Shown here in pieces: positions 10,526-21,916 of a stretch of 64,000 nucleotides of DNA; position 1 is the first letter of the stretch; every line of letters starts with the position of its first letter. A program made the translations under genes and the position numbers. The notes beneath the pieces were generated by a model. The model made no database searches. It saw only the letters and a program-made list of their open reading frames with translations, and was not told where the DNA came from. The stretch is from positions 28,019,001 to 28,083,000 of the forward strand of contig JAZBRS010000023.1 of the NCBI GenBank assembly GCA_037176725.1, in the 5' to 3' direction. This DNA is from Posidonia oceanica. Lineage: Eukaryota; Streptophyta; Magnoliopsida; Alismatales; Posidoniaceae.

Positions 10526-12507
10526 TTATTCTCTTCAAGAAGTGAAAGTTGTTGGAGAACAAGATTAATTCTTGATAAAAACTGACTTCTCAAAAGTCAA
10601 TCCAGTTCTTCAGTGATCTTAAGAAGAACACTGATGTTTAAACTTAATTTTAGATTTTTGTTGAATTATTATATTTGTTGCAAGTGAAGCAATTTAAAGA
10701 TGTTTAATGATTGAATACTATAGCAACATGTATGAATAAATAATATATTTGTGTTGCCTAGAAAATCATGATAAATTGGGAATTGGATACTGAGATGAAT
10801 CATTTCAATAACAATGCGTATGTCTCTCTATGAAGCATGTTTTTTCAGCACATAACTGGATAGGTTTTTTCTTTTTGTATAAATAAATCTGTAGGTTATG
10901 TTCGTAGGATATGCACAACCATAACAAAACCTTATCACTTGATTATTCAGTGGACAAGGACACATAATTGTACAAGTTGAATTATTTTAAAAAATAATTG
11001 TACAAGCTGATGTGACACTAGAAACTACTCTATTTCGTGTCTGGCATCACCTCCGGTGGGTTCAATAATTTAAAAACCTCTCATACCTTTGGGCGGCTCT
11101 ACTGAATTCAAAAACGAATATCCTCAATTTAGGTTAATTAACCCTCGAATACACGAATTTCCGTTGCCTTTGTCGGATTAGTAAGCGACTGAAAATATTT
11201 ATTTATTTCTCAGCAGTATTTTTCCTCTAATATTCTAAAAACATTTAAACTTCTTAAATAATCGCAAGACTTTCACGTTGACAAATGAGGATCGAAGATC
11301 CCTCCCAATATATGCAAGAGGAGGAGGAGGTGCAAAATAATGCAAAACAAAGGAACGGAGTTAACGATGTCAATCCCCACGCGTTTTCGATCAGTGAGAT
11401 GTCAAAATCCGAATCAGAAATGGATAAACGTCAAACAAGAGGAATTTTCAAGTGGTGACGACGTCCCCACGCATTTTCTTACACGACCTTACACGAGAGC
11501 TACCGCGCAACAAACAATAATAATTAACAAACAAACGAAACGGAGGCGACAAAATAGTGCCCGTTTTATTCTGGACCACCAAGCCATTACTTCCACATGA
11601 TCCATTCGTGCACGAAGCACGATAGTCCCGTCTTTATTATTCATCACTTAAAAACTTAATAGGAGCGCAAGTTGAAATTAAGAATTCATCAAACAAAGCA
11701 ATTTGGTAATAAATGAACTCCAGAAAATTTTTTTTTTAAAAAAGCAAAAAATATGGGAGTAGATTATTGCATTCGTATTGTTTCGGAACAGCTGTATGTA
11801 GTGTAATGTGCCCTAACTATAAAAAACAGCAATTATATTGTTCATTTATTGTTGTTAATAAAAGGAAATTGCATCTTCTATGCTGAATTGTTGTGTTATG
11901 ACTTATTACAAATCTAATACGCATTAAACGAGGGTATTTATGTTGGTTGTTTTTTTAATTGATTCGACGGTTTAGACGTAAGGAGTTAGACCTCTTCGAT
12001 CAACAAGCAATTGGAGAGGATCCCAAGTCCCAATCCTCTTAAATATTTTTGCCTACGTTCTTCCTCCTTTGTTGAACTTTGTTATTGTTTGTATATAATC
12101 TTGTGCAATATTCTTTCAATGCATTGTATCTTTCCTAGATTTCTTTTTCATGATTACGAGATAATAATTTTTAGTCTTGATTGGTTGCACAAAATTAAAT
12201 TCCATCGACATCGGCATGATGGCCTTAGTTTTCATCAATAGATTGCTGACTTTTCCATTTTCTTTGTTTACAGTAGCCTATGCGTCGTTTCCATTCGGTG
12301 GTTGTCATGACTTGTTCATCTTTGCAATACTCTATTGTAGTTATCGATGTAAAACAAGTGAGCAGTTATAATGGATACTGAGCAAAGCTGTTGACTGGTT
12401 CACTAGCTTGATCTATTATTTTCATTTCCTAACTTTATTTGGTTTCACGATTATTTTTTCCTTAGATTTGAAATTTAAAAATATAGCTATGAATGAAAAA
12501 TCTTACA
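10526..12507. other. AT-rich stretch, no recognised gene
   Basis: I see no domain-like reading frame here. The first 100 bases may continue the coding-like fragment at 2882-3073 that the copia element interrupted. A short direct repeat, AATTGTACAAG, occurs at about 10968 and 10997. The whole stretch is identical in copy 2 as far as I could compare by eye. Confidence 0.55.
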
Positions 12508-13035
12508 AGACTTACCTGTCATTGTTGTGTTGTTGTTCTTGATGTCGAAGCATCTGTTCGATCTCTACAACAATAACCTCGACTACTATGAAAGGAGTCT
12601 CTCGGGTGCAACAAGAGTCGATAGATTTTCTTATATGGTTATTATATTGAAACCATAGATATGGGATATATTTATATAACACACTCCATAACTGTGTTAC
12701 AATATCCTTCAAGTATCACTTTACTTAATATAGTATGAGACTTACCTGTCGTTGTCATGTTGTTATTCTTGATATGGAAGCGTCTGTTCTATTCCTACAA
12801 CAACCACCTCTACTCTTATAAAGAGAGTCTTTCATGTACAACAAGAGTCGATAGAGTTTCTTGTATGATTATTATGTTGAAACCTTAGATATGGGATATA
12901 TTTATATAACACACTCCATAATTGTGTTACAGTATCCCTCAAGTATCACTTTACTTAATATAGTCCTACAATTGAGTTAGCCTCTTAAGTTAGTTAAGTC
13001 ACATTAGGTTGTAAATTAGAACTATATGTCTAACA
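12508..13035 (-). repeat. 3' LTR of minus-strand copia, with internal 230-bp tandem duplication, copy 1
   Basis: Read on the minus strand, a purine tract (13036-13050) is followed by TGTTAGACATAT, a copia LTR start, at 13035. The LTR continues leftward into two tandem units, 12738-12967 and 12508-12737 (period 230). Each contains a TATATAAATATATCCC-like promoter region and a CAGGTAAGTCT motif at its left edge. The left boundary is uncertain and no primer site follows. Copy 1 keeps only this LTR and part of the 3' untranslated region. The coding part is at 43888-47705 in copy 2. Confidence 0.7.
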
Positions 13036-13139
13036 ATCTCTCACTTGACTTGTCTAACTTACTTGATACAAGACAAAACTTTATGTGGAGTGACTGCTAC
13101 TTAATTGCTTAATAAGACATATTAACCATTATTCAGGAA

Positions 13140-14141
13140 GAGTAATTTCCTTAATGGTACCCTCAATTTTTAATTCTTTTTATTTTAAAATAGTTGTGAT
13201 AACGCTGTTACAATATGACATGGAATGACCGTTATGCCCTTCTTATTTTCTTTCTGTTCCTTCTCTACTTTACTCTTCTTCTTTTTCTCTCTCACATTGG
13301 TTTTGAATCATTCGACCAGAATGGAAGCCAGAGGGGGGACAACCTTGTTGGAGATCTACAAGACAGCCCAGAAGCTCCTGATCCGAACCAAGGACGACCT
13401 CTCCCACCTCAAATCCCTCGACTTCTCCTCTGCTTCTTCTTCATCTGCTGCTTCTTCTTCTTCGTCATCTTTTGCTGTTGTTGGGTATGGTGGTGTGGAT
13501 CCGAGATACGATGAGGTCTCCGTGTCCATAAGTATGGATCTAGCTCAGATCCAGTTGCTCTGTGCTAACATGGACTGGCTCTGGCGCTCCATCACGTCCC
13601 CATGGCCAGTGAGGACTCTGGAAGAGGAAAGTGGAACAAGTACTTGAAGAAGTTGATTCTTTGAAGAAAAGTTTGGACAAGCAGCTGCTGCAATGCCAAG
13701 CACAGATGCAGGAAGCTAAGGACAGGACAGATCTATTACAGCAAGCAAATAGCGACTCTGCCCACATATTGAGAATCTTTGATGACGAAACACATGCTAT
13801 GGAATCTGCCCGTAATTCGTCTAAGATGCTCGACGAGGCTTATGATACTACTGTAGCCATTCTTTTCAAATACGCTGAACAGAAGGATCGACTGAAGAGA
13901 GCACAAAGGAAAGCATTGGACATATTGAAGAAGGAGAAGGAGAGGGAGAGGGAGAAGAGTTATATTTCTATATAGTTGAGGGGCATTTTCGTCCAATTTT
14001 TTTGGTAAAACAACATTTTCTAACAGAATTACTACAGTAACTAACAGCAATAATTAAGAATACCAGAGTGAATGGTTTTATAATTGAGGGTACTGAAGTA
14101 AAAGAAAAGTATAATTGAGGGTACCATTAAGGAAATTACTC
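13140..14141 (+). mobile_element. Pack-MULE (Mutator-type) carrying membrin gene, copy 1
   Basis: The ends are 29-bp perfect inverted repeats starting GAGTAATTTCC (13140-13168 and 14113-14141). They are flanked directly by 9-bp sequences ATTCAGGAA (13131-13139) and ATTTAAGAA (14142-14150). These match at 7 of 9 positions, both differences being C/T or G/A transitions. A 9-bp duplication is the Mutator signature. A second internal copy of TATAATTGAGGGTAC lies near 14080. The 1002-bp element has no transposase and encloses a host gene fragment. It sits in the 3' untranslated region of the minus-strand copia element. Confidence 0.85.
13321..13975 (+). pseudogene. MEMB: Membrin-like Golgi Qb-SNARE gene, truncated and frameshifted
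   Basis: The product resembles plant membrin (MEMB11/MEMB12), a Qb-SNARE that helps fuse ER-derived vesicles with the Golgi. The ATG at 13321 opens an N-terminal helix of the LLEIYKTAQKLL type, followed by a serine-rich insert. A DLAQIQLLCANMDWLWRSI block matches the family's RSLCSNMD.LWRSI region. A frame change and a TGA follow near 13600-13611. The next frame then gives the WKRKVEQVLEEVDSL block, the ILRIFDDETHAMESARNS region and AEQKDRLKRAQRKALDIL of the SNARE helix. The end of the SNARE domain and the C-terminal membrane anchor are missing, replaced by a Lys/Glu/Arg-rich tail ending at 13975. No intron is apparent, so cDNA-like capture or an intron-poor source is possible. It is a gene fragment inside a transposon. 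Confidence 0.85.
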
Positions 14142-14357
14142 ATTTAAGAATAACAACCCTCATAGATACCAGTCATAGTGATGATACATTTTCAAAATGT
14201 ATATTCATTTAAATGTACTAAGATATCTAAGATTGAAGTTATAATTAAACAGTTTATATGGTAATCAATATTTATGAATAAACTTACAAATGTTATAACA
14301 ATAAAAGTAAAGTTTATTCTCTTTAATTTATCCAACGACAAAACAATAGTTCATAAT
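14142..14357 (-). other. 3' untranslated remnant of minus-strand copia, copy 1
   Basis: This noncoding AT-rich sequence matches 43595-43810. There it joins the copia RNase H frame ending at 43888. Here it is cut off by the Tat/Ogre element at 14358, with ATAAT (14353-14357) as the expected left target duplication. Confidence 0.7.
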
Positions 14358-17300
14358 TGTAGTAATCCCAGTGTTCGGATCGTCCATGCACATTGCCAAA
14401 GCTCGTGTGCACCGATCAAAATCTGGTTCACTATAAGCGGCTATGTCCGAGAAGGAAAACCTAACTCGAAAACATTTAAAAGGGCGAAAAAAGGAAGGAA
14501 AAGAAGAAGATAAGACAAAATCGGAGTCGCCACTAAGTCTATTAAATCGGGAGACAAGGAAAACCGGGGAAATGCGTGAATAACCACGCAAAACCCAGCG
14601 AAAGATGCAACGCAAGGCGATGCAGAAGAAATAAGATGCAAATGAATGCAAATGATGTGACTCGTGCCTAGGATAAGGGCAATATGGTCATTACGGGCCA
14701 AGAGAGGGTAAGGACTCCTGTTACATGCGGGGAAGGTGTTAGGCACCCCCGACACGCCCGAGAATCGGTCTTTCTGGGCTTACGCTCGCATACGCAGGGA
14801 AATGCAGACTTTGAATGCCTAAGTGCCAATGAATGCCTATCTAAATGCGCAAAGGTGTGCTCTAAGTGAGGGAATGCAGTGCAGGAAAGGAAACGGGCAA
14901 TCTAAGCGCTCAGCAACGCTGTCTGTGTTCCGAACCGGGCGAAACCTGGCTCGTGAGAACTCCAGGCAGTAAGCATCACTGCCCTATATGCAAATGCGGG
15001 CGATAAAACAAAACAGCGGGGAAAACAGGCAATGCAAGCGACATGCAAGGGGAAACAACGCAAAACGGAGCGAGAAACGAAGCGAGAACGCAAAACGATG
15101 CGAGAAACGAGGTTGACACGCAAGACGATGCAAGTAACAGAACAGGAACGCGAAACGGTGCAAGAAAACGGAAAGGGGCGCAAAACAAAGCAAGGAAACA
15201 AAGCGACACGCAAAAAGGAGCGAGAACGAGAAGGCACGCAAAACGGTGCAAAACAAGGAAACGGCACGCAAAACGGTGCGAGAAAACAGAACTGCACGCA
15301 AAACGGAGCAAGAAAATCAAAGGGCACGCAAAACGATGCAAAACAAAGAAGCAGCACGCAAAACGGTGCGAGAAAACAGAACTGCACGCAAAACGGAGCA
15401 AGAAAACCCAAGGGGCACGCAAAACGACGCAAAACAAAGAAGCAGCGCGCAAAACGGTGCGAGAAAACAGAACTGCACGCAAAACGGAACAAGAAAACCA
15501 AAGGGCACGCAAAACGATGCAAAATAAAGAAGCGGCACGCAAAACGGTGCGAGAAAACAGAACTGCACGCAAAACGGAGCAAGAAAACCAAAGGACACGC
15601 AAAACGATGCAAAACAAAGAAGCGGCACGCAAAACGGTGCGAGGAAACGAAACTGCACGCAAAACGGAGCAAGAAAACCAAAGGGCGCGCAAAACGGAGC
15701 GAGAAAACGGGAGGGCACGCAAAACGGTGCCAAAAACTGCTAGAAAACGAAGCTGCACGCAAAACGGAGCAAGAAAACCAAAGGACACGCAAAACGGAGC
15801 AAGAAAACTAAAGGGCACGCAAAACGGTGCCAAAAACCGCGAGATAAAACCTCGGAAAAAGCCGTGCAAATGCGAATGCAAGGAAAAGATTAGGAGCGGT
15901 AAAAGGGAGGTAGAACAACGCATGTGTGAGAACAGGCGCCGTTCGGGGCCACACAGAGTAAGTGTGAAGACCTACAAAGGGGAGAGTGAGCAAACGGGGG
16001 GATTACCACCTCTCTTGCTACCATTTCCCACTAGGCCGTTCCACAGTGTGTCTCGCACGTTGCCCAAAGCTCGCGATGCGATCGGATCGTGGAAAAGGGA
16101 GAAGAAAGTCACATTAAGTGGTGAATCCAGGGAAAACTCAACACAAAACGCCCAAGAGTACGCGAAACAGGGATCTGAGTTGGTAGACAAGAAGAGGAGG
16201 CCCTATTCTACATGCTTAAAGAGACAGAAATCGAAAACGAGGAAAACTATGCAAATGACATGCAAATGAATGCAATGCAGGGGTTCAGGAGGACATACCT
16301 GGAAATCCGGGAGCCTGATCTGAGATCTGCTTGGTCCATGGTGAAGAGCGCTTCGCTGCGGTCGCCTGGGCAGCTTACTTGAGAAGATCCAACAACCGGA
16401 TCGGAAGATATCGCAGCTTCATGGCAGGAGGGCCAGAACAGGGGAGAAGAACAGATCTAAGTGTTCAGGAGGTCCTAGGGATGTGCAAAAGGTCCTCCCA
16501 AGTGAAGGGGAGCTAAAGGTGCTTAGCGTGTGCAAAAGGATACTAAAATGCAAGACTAAATGGATGCAGGATGCATGCAAAAGCAAGAGGAAACAAGGGG
16601 GAGAAAATTGGAAAAGACAGGAGTTCAAAAGCATTTTTGAAAAAGAAAAGGGGCTAAATGCAGGTTTTCACAAAGGATGGGGTCCACAGAAGAGGGTTTT
16701 GAAAACAGGAGAAGGCAGAGGGTTATTTTGCAAAAGACTGGGTTGAGAAAGCTATTTTGAAAAAGAGGGTATGCATCAGAATAAGTTTTGAAAACAAAAG
16801 GAGGTCAGAATGCAATTTTGAAAAAGACTGGGGTCTAAAGTGCAAATTTTCCAGGAAACAGGGTTCTGAGGCGTCCGGGGATGTAAGTGGAGGGTCTACA
16901 TGCAATTTTGTAAGTATAGGAGCTAAGATGCAACTTTAGGGGCAAAACAGTCTTTTTACATGGTTTTTAAATGATGCAAAGACCTATGTGTGATTTTTGA
17001 ATCATGCAGGGGTCAAATATGCAATTTTGTATGGTAAACATGCTCTGAAATCAGAAAGCAGGACTGATGTGCAATTTTTAAAAAAAACAGGGGGGCCAAA
17101 ATGCAATGTAATAAGTAAAAAATGCATGCAGGAGACTACTGTCCATTTAAAATGGACCTAAATGCAAAAAAGCAAAAATAGAGGGGCAAATATGCAATGC
17201 AGTATGCAAAAATCAAAAATAAAGTCTAGGTTACCATAGTGCATGGACCTAAGTGCAAAATCAGTAAAGCATGGGGACACAGGATGCAATATGATATGGC

Positions 17301-20300
17301 AAAATGCATGCAATTAAATGATCTGATTTAAAATAGGACCTAAATGCAAAAATTAGAGACAGAGGGGCTAAAACATAAAAAATTACAACTACACAGCATA
17401 GTAACGGGACCAAAATGTAAATACTGAAAAACAGGAATAAAATGAGCAATTTAGCATGATATTAAATCAGAAACTAAGCAACTTAAATAAGCTAAGGACC
17501 AGAACGCAAAAATATAAAAACTTAAGGCAGTAATGTAATACTTGCATCAAAACTATATGGCTGAAAAAATAACGCTACAGTGACTGCCGACGGTGGGGAG
17601 GTACTGTAGCAGGGACCATCGGAGGTCAGCAACGCCGGCCCAGGGCGCTCGCGAACGCACAGGAAGGCGGAGGGGACTGCCGGCGACCGTGCGGAGCTCT
17701 GGAGAGTGTCGGAGCGACGTTCCAGTGGCTGGAACGTCCGGGAGGCAAGTGGCCGGCGCCGGAGACGAAGGACTGACCGGCGAGACGCAATCGGAGCAGG
17801 AGGGCCGGAGAGCTGGTTCTGGTCGACGGAAAAGCTTCAGAGGAGGGAGAGGGAGCCAAGGATGCATGGAGTTACCTGTTTGGGCGGCTGAGGTGTCCTC
17901 CCGACCTAGGTGGATTCTGCAGTTGCCGGAGGTGACCGTCCAGTCGCTGCGGACGCCGTCTGCTGCTCGCGAGGATTGGGATCACCTCCACGGAGCCTTC
18001 CGGTGCTTCCCGAATGGTTGGACGCGAGCTGCGGAGGCCGGAGGGAGATTCGGTTGATCGTGGGTTCACAGAGACAGCCGGAGGTCGGGGGGACTGTCCA
18101 CTGCTCCTCAGGCCGGATGGGTCCTTCTGGAGACTGCTGGAGGTCCGATGAACGGTTCTGGGCGGTCGAATTGAACTTTGGGAGGCTGTGGGGTGGATTT
18201 GCAGATTGGTGGACTTTCTGGTCAGAAGGGATTGCAGGTGTTTGTGGTGGCGGGTAGGTGCGGTGGTGGGTCTCTGTGCTGAAGGTTGGGTGCTCCTGGA
18301 AGGTGGTGCTTTGGTGATTATCTGGGAGAGTTTTGGGACGAAAAGGAGGTCTGTGGTGAAGGCAATTCTGGGACGAGAAGGGGTGGGTTCTGTTGGTTTT
18401 CTGTGGGTGATCCGGTGGTGTTTTAGTGATGGAATCGCCGGGAAATGGTGAAGGGAGGATGCAGGATTGCTGGGTGAGTTTGGGGGCTTGAATCCGAGAG
18501 AGCTGAAGGCCTGGAATGGTTTTGATTTTCTGGAAAAGGGAGAGCCCGACTCGCTGGGGATTTCAGAAGGAAATCGAGGAGGATTCCGTGTGGGAAGGCT
18601 CTGGGATCTTCCTTTCTCTCCGGGATGCTCCGGGCTCTCTCCACTACTCTCCTCCTGTCTTCCTCTCCTCTCGTTCTGGCTCTTAAGATTCTGGGTTTTT
18701 TCTGCAGGTCCGGCTGTGGTGAATTAATGCTGAGGGGGCGATGGCAGGAGCACGGACGCGATGCGGCGCACGCCGGTCTGGTTAGGGCAGAGGCGTGCGA
18801 GCGCAGGCCTGGCAATGGCAGAAGAGTTGTCGGAGGAGTTGCAGACGGGTAGCACAGTACTGTGCGGAGGGAAGGAGGAAGAAGAGGACTGTAGCCGGGG
18901 GCCGGGCCTGGGTTTTGAAAAAAGGAAGGAAAAAAGGAAAACGGGCTGATGGGCCCAGTAAGGAAGAAAAGAAAATAAAAAAGGAAGAAAGAAAGAAAGA
19001 GAGGGGAAAGAAAGGAAATGAAATTAGAAAAAATAAATTAAAAATAAATAAATATACTAGAAAGGTTGTGTTGTGGGTTAGGGTTTTAATTAGATTTTTT
19101 AATGACTGTTTTGGGGTTAATTAGTGTGTTTTGTGCTTGATTAGGGTTTTAGGGTTTTGTTTTGTTCTTAATTTGTTTTCCATTTGATTAAGTGTTTGTT
19201 AAATCTTTTAATTTGTTTTGTTAAAATGTTTTTCTTGTTAAGCATTTTAGGATGTTAATTAGGATTTTTAGGATTTATTTTTAGGTTAATTAGGATGGGT
19301 TTTGGGCTTTTAGTTTTAGTCTTTTAGGTTTTTTCTTTCTTAAGTCTTTTGAACTAGGTTTTTGATTTTCATTTGTTGATTTTCTTGATGTTTTTTTTTA
19401 ATTGGGTTTCTCTGGTTTGATGGAGTATTTTTAAATCTTTTTAATGTGTTTCTCATTTTCTTTTTTTTAATTAAGCGTTTAAATTGTTTTTTTTCTTAGA
19501 TTCGTGAATTAAGCTTCTCTTTTATCCATTGTTTATCTTAGTGTTTTTTAACTGTTTTATTTCATTTTAGGGTCTGTTTTTCAATTCTTTTGATAGGATT
19601 TTTACTTTTGGTTGGTCTTGATTTTGTTTTAGTTTTTTCCTTGATTTTTCCACATTTTCCTTGGGTTTGTTTTGCATCTTTTAGTTTGCATGCTTGATTT
19701 TCTTTTTAGCTTGGTTTAATTGGGTTTAAGTTTTTAATTGTTTGTTTTATGTTTTTAAATTATTTTTCTTAGAGTTCTAGTTTGTTTCTCTTATGTTTTA
19801 GAGTTTTAGAGATTTTTAGGCTTTTTATGGATTTTTGCAAAAGAGAGAAAAGGGAAAGAGGAGGAGGAAAGAAATGGGAAAAGGAGGGAAATAGAGGGAA
19901 AAGAGATAGGTTTGATGGAAATGATTTTTAAATTTCAGGGAAAATGCTAAAAATAAAATAAAAATAGGAATAAGATAGAGAAGGGATAGACATACAAAGG
20001 GGGCCCATAGCCAAGCCAAAAAAAGGGCAAGAAGGGGATGAAAAGAGAGACGATAATCAGGAGAGAGAGAGGAGAGAGAAAACGATAATCTCGGAGAGAG
20101 AAAACGATAATTTGGCCAAAAGGAGGGCTTAGAGGTCTCGGAAAGGGATGAAACTTTGCGGGTGTAGGGTCTAGGGTTTGAGGAGCTGGCTCTGAGGTTT
20201 TGGTTTGGTTTTGAGAAAGTTTTGGAAGGGTTTTGAGGTGTAGGAAAAGGGTAGTTTTGCCTAAGTTTCCTAGGGTTTTTGGGAGGGGTTCTGATTCGAA

Positions 20301-20523
20301 ATTTTGCAGGCTTTTTGGTAGGTTTGCTAAGTCATCAGAGGTGAGTTTTCCTATGAATTTTGGTTAGTTTTCGAGTTCGGGAAAGGGGGGTAATCCTAGG
20401 TTGAGTTTGGGCTTGTTTTGAGGGAAAAGGGGAAGAGAAAGGTGTAGGTTTGGGTCTAGATTCGGGTTCAGCAGCCACCAGAAGGTCCCAATCGATCCGG
20501 CCTGTCAAAATGGGGTGTCTACA
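14358..20523 (-). repeat. Tat/Ogre 3' LTR, 6.2 kb, complete
   Basis: The LTR spans 6166 bp and ends in short inverted repeats TGTAG/CTACA. On the plus strand it contains several zones. The region with GGGAAGGTGTTAGGCACCC at 14727-14745 is a motif conserved in related LTRs. A 30-bp minisatellite occupies about 15050-15850. A zone of loosely repeated TGCAATTTTGAAAA-like words lies at 16500-17550. A GC-rich block occupies 17570-18950, and a very T-rich block (A-rich in element sense) 19000-19840. None of the many open frames has domain support. LTRs of this length are typical of Ogre-type elements. Confidence 0.85.
15050..15850. repeat. 30-bp minisatellite with 90-bp higher-order period in the LTR
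   Basis: About 20 contiguous 30-bp units start GCACGCAAAACG. From 15235 they cycle through three variants, marked by CAAAACAAAGAAG, GAGAAAACAGAACT and AGAAAAYCAAAGG, giving a 90-bp higher-order repeat about five times. Because 30 is a multiple of three, it produces long open frames on both strands. The 5' LTR fragment keeps the first part at 28440-28860. Confidence 0.9.
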
Positions 20524-20594
20524 GATGCCCCTCCCTGAGCGAGGCCGAGCGAAGCGAGGCCGCTGCTCAGGGTTGACGGGACACCCCATTTGAC
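20504..20594 (-). promoter_or_regulatory. Polypurine tract and palindrome at 3' LTR junction
   Basis: In element sense AGGGAGGGGCATC (20524-20536) directly precedes the LTR start and is the likely polypurine tract. The site lies inside a nested palindrome. The outer arms are 20504-20520 and 20579-20594 (16 pairs, one bulge). The inner arms, CCCTGAGC and GCTCAGGG, are 20533-20540 and 20565-20572 (8 perfect pairs). Confidence 0.7.
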
Positions 20595-20928
20595 TGGCGA
20601 GAGCGGAGGGTTGTTATCGGCGTGAGCCACTTATTCGGCGGATGCGCCGAACATCGTAGATCGTTGCCGCAGCGCAATGTGCAGGTGCAGATGCATGATG
20701 TGTAGAGTGTAAATGCAAATGGTATGCTTATGCTAAAGCTTACTGCGCTGTACTCCTCTGGGGGAAAGCGAGATGGTGCATGCACGCGGGAGGGTGGAAA
20801 ATGCAATGCAAGATCGCCGGACAATACTTCGGGAGAGTCGGGCGAGGGGGTGCGCTGAGCGGTGTGCAGCTCTAGCGTGGGGGTGCCGTTTGCCAAGCTT
20901 CTACTGTAGGCATAGGCGATGCGAGTGC

Positions 20929-21005
20929 TGAAAGTAAAAGGCTGAAAAGTAAAGGTGCTGGAAAGCAAAGATGCTGGAAAGTAAAGTGCTGAGAAGTAAA
21001 TATGC
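20929..21005. repeat. Short tandem repeat (about 20 bp)
   Basis: Four or five imperfect copies of a GTGCTGGAAAGTAAAG-like word lie in the internal region next to the 3' LTR. Confidence 0.7.
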
Positions 21006-21116
21006 TGTGGATGTGCATGCGGTGGCAGGCGCAGGCCCGGGAAGGCGAAGTGCGGAAGTTGGTGTAAGGACCACAGAGGAGCAGTAGCGCAATAAGGGTG
21101 CAATGTTATGCGATGT

Positions 21117-21590
21117 TATGCTGTGGAATGCAGGGTATAAACAGTGGAGCGTCGGGCATACGGAACCGGGAAAACGTTCCCGAGGCCGCATACTACTGCG
21201 AGTATCATCCAAAGCCGGCAAGCTGCGAAAGTCTTGCGGGTGCCGAGGATGATACCTTAGGCAATACACGAGCCAGGGGTTCGAATCCTAAGCACGCCAT
21301 GTCCGTGCAATGATGGAATGCAGTACTAGGACTGACTCTACAGAGGACACAAAGAAGCTATATGATGTCATGCATTGAAATGCTAATGTTATGCAGTGGA
21401 ATGCAGTGTATAAACAGCGGAGCGTCGGGCATGCGAAGCTGAAAAAACGATCCCAAGGCCGCGCACTACTGCGAGTATCATCCGAAGCCGGCAAGTTGCG
21501 AAAGTCTTGCGGGTGCCGAGGATGGTACCTTAGGCAATACACGAGCCAGGGGTTCGAATCCTAAGCACGCCATGCCCGTGCAATGATGCG
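21117..21590. repeat. 273-bp tandem duplication in Tat internal region
   Basis: Two copies start at about 21117 and 21391. Each carries GTATCATCC pairing with GGATGATAC (GGATGGTAC in copy 2), a CTTAGG/CCTAAG stem and a perfect polymerase III B-box word, GGTTCGAATCC (21278-21288 and 21551-21561). A short unrelated tail separates them. Confidence 0.8.
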
Positions 21591-21916
21591 GTGCTGATGC
21601 CATGCCACACAATGCTATTAAACTATGACGAAAGGGGTGATAAGTTAACGGACTTATCGCCGGATAGTTAGGGGGTATCGGCCCTCTGAAGAGTTGACGG
21701 ACTCACCACCGGATATTTTGGAGCTATCAGCCCGAACGAGGAGTTAACGGACTCATCACCGGATATTTTAGGGCTATCAGCCCGAATGAGGGTGGAAAGG
21801 GGGCGGGATACCGAACCAGAAGGTGCGGCAGAGGTCCAGAGACGCGCCCATGACAGTTGGGGATGTCAGCCCAAATGCAGATGGAAGTGGGATACCGAGG
21901 GGCAGCCAACAAGATG

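Larger units (their letters stand above)
1..14357. repeat. 14.4 kb direct duplication, copy 1
   Basis: This segment is repeated in the same orientation at 29437-43810. The offset is 29436 at the left, 29435 after a one-base change in an A-run near 2745, 29437 after a 2-bp insertion near 34055, and 29453 after a 16-bp difference in the GA tract near 9330. Gene fragments, nested insertions and boundaries are the same in both copies. Copy 1 ends where the Tat/Ogre element begins. Its left part probably extends upstream of the window, because position 1 lies inside LINE coding sequence that copy 2 continues leftward to 28861. Confidence 0.95.

Noticed and set aside
11340..11600. 86-codon open frame
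   Set aside because: It has no similarity to known domains that I can see, and lies in AT-rich intergenic sequence. Identity in copy 2 is due to the recent duplication, not to selection.
13225..13975. Functional membrin gene
   Set aside because: A frame change and TGA lie near 13600-13611, the anchor is missing, and it lies inside transposon ends.
15235..15815. CRISPR-like array of 30-bp repeats
   Set aside because: Units are directly contiguous with no spacers, and the context is a plant retrotransposon LTR.
14902..16269. Long open frames of 296-408 codons on both strands
   Set aside because: They come from the 30-bp minisatellite, whose period is a multiple of three. Composition is repetitive, frames overlap on both strands, and no domain is present.
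17570..18950. GC-rich block that looks like a gene
   Set aside because: It lies in the Tat LTR. Frames are short, overlap on both strands and show no recognisable domain.
21278..21288. tRNA gene
   Set aside because: The B box is perfect, but I could not fold acceptor, D and anticodon arms around it. It recurs in a tandem repeat unit.
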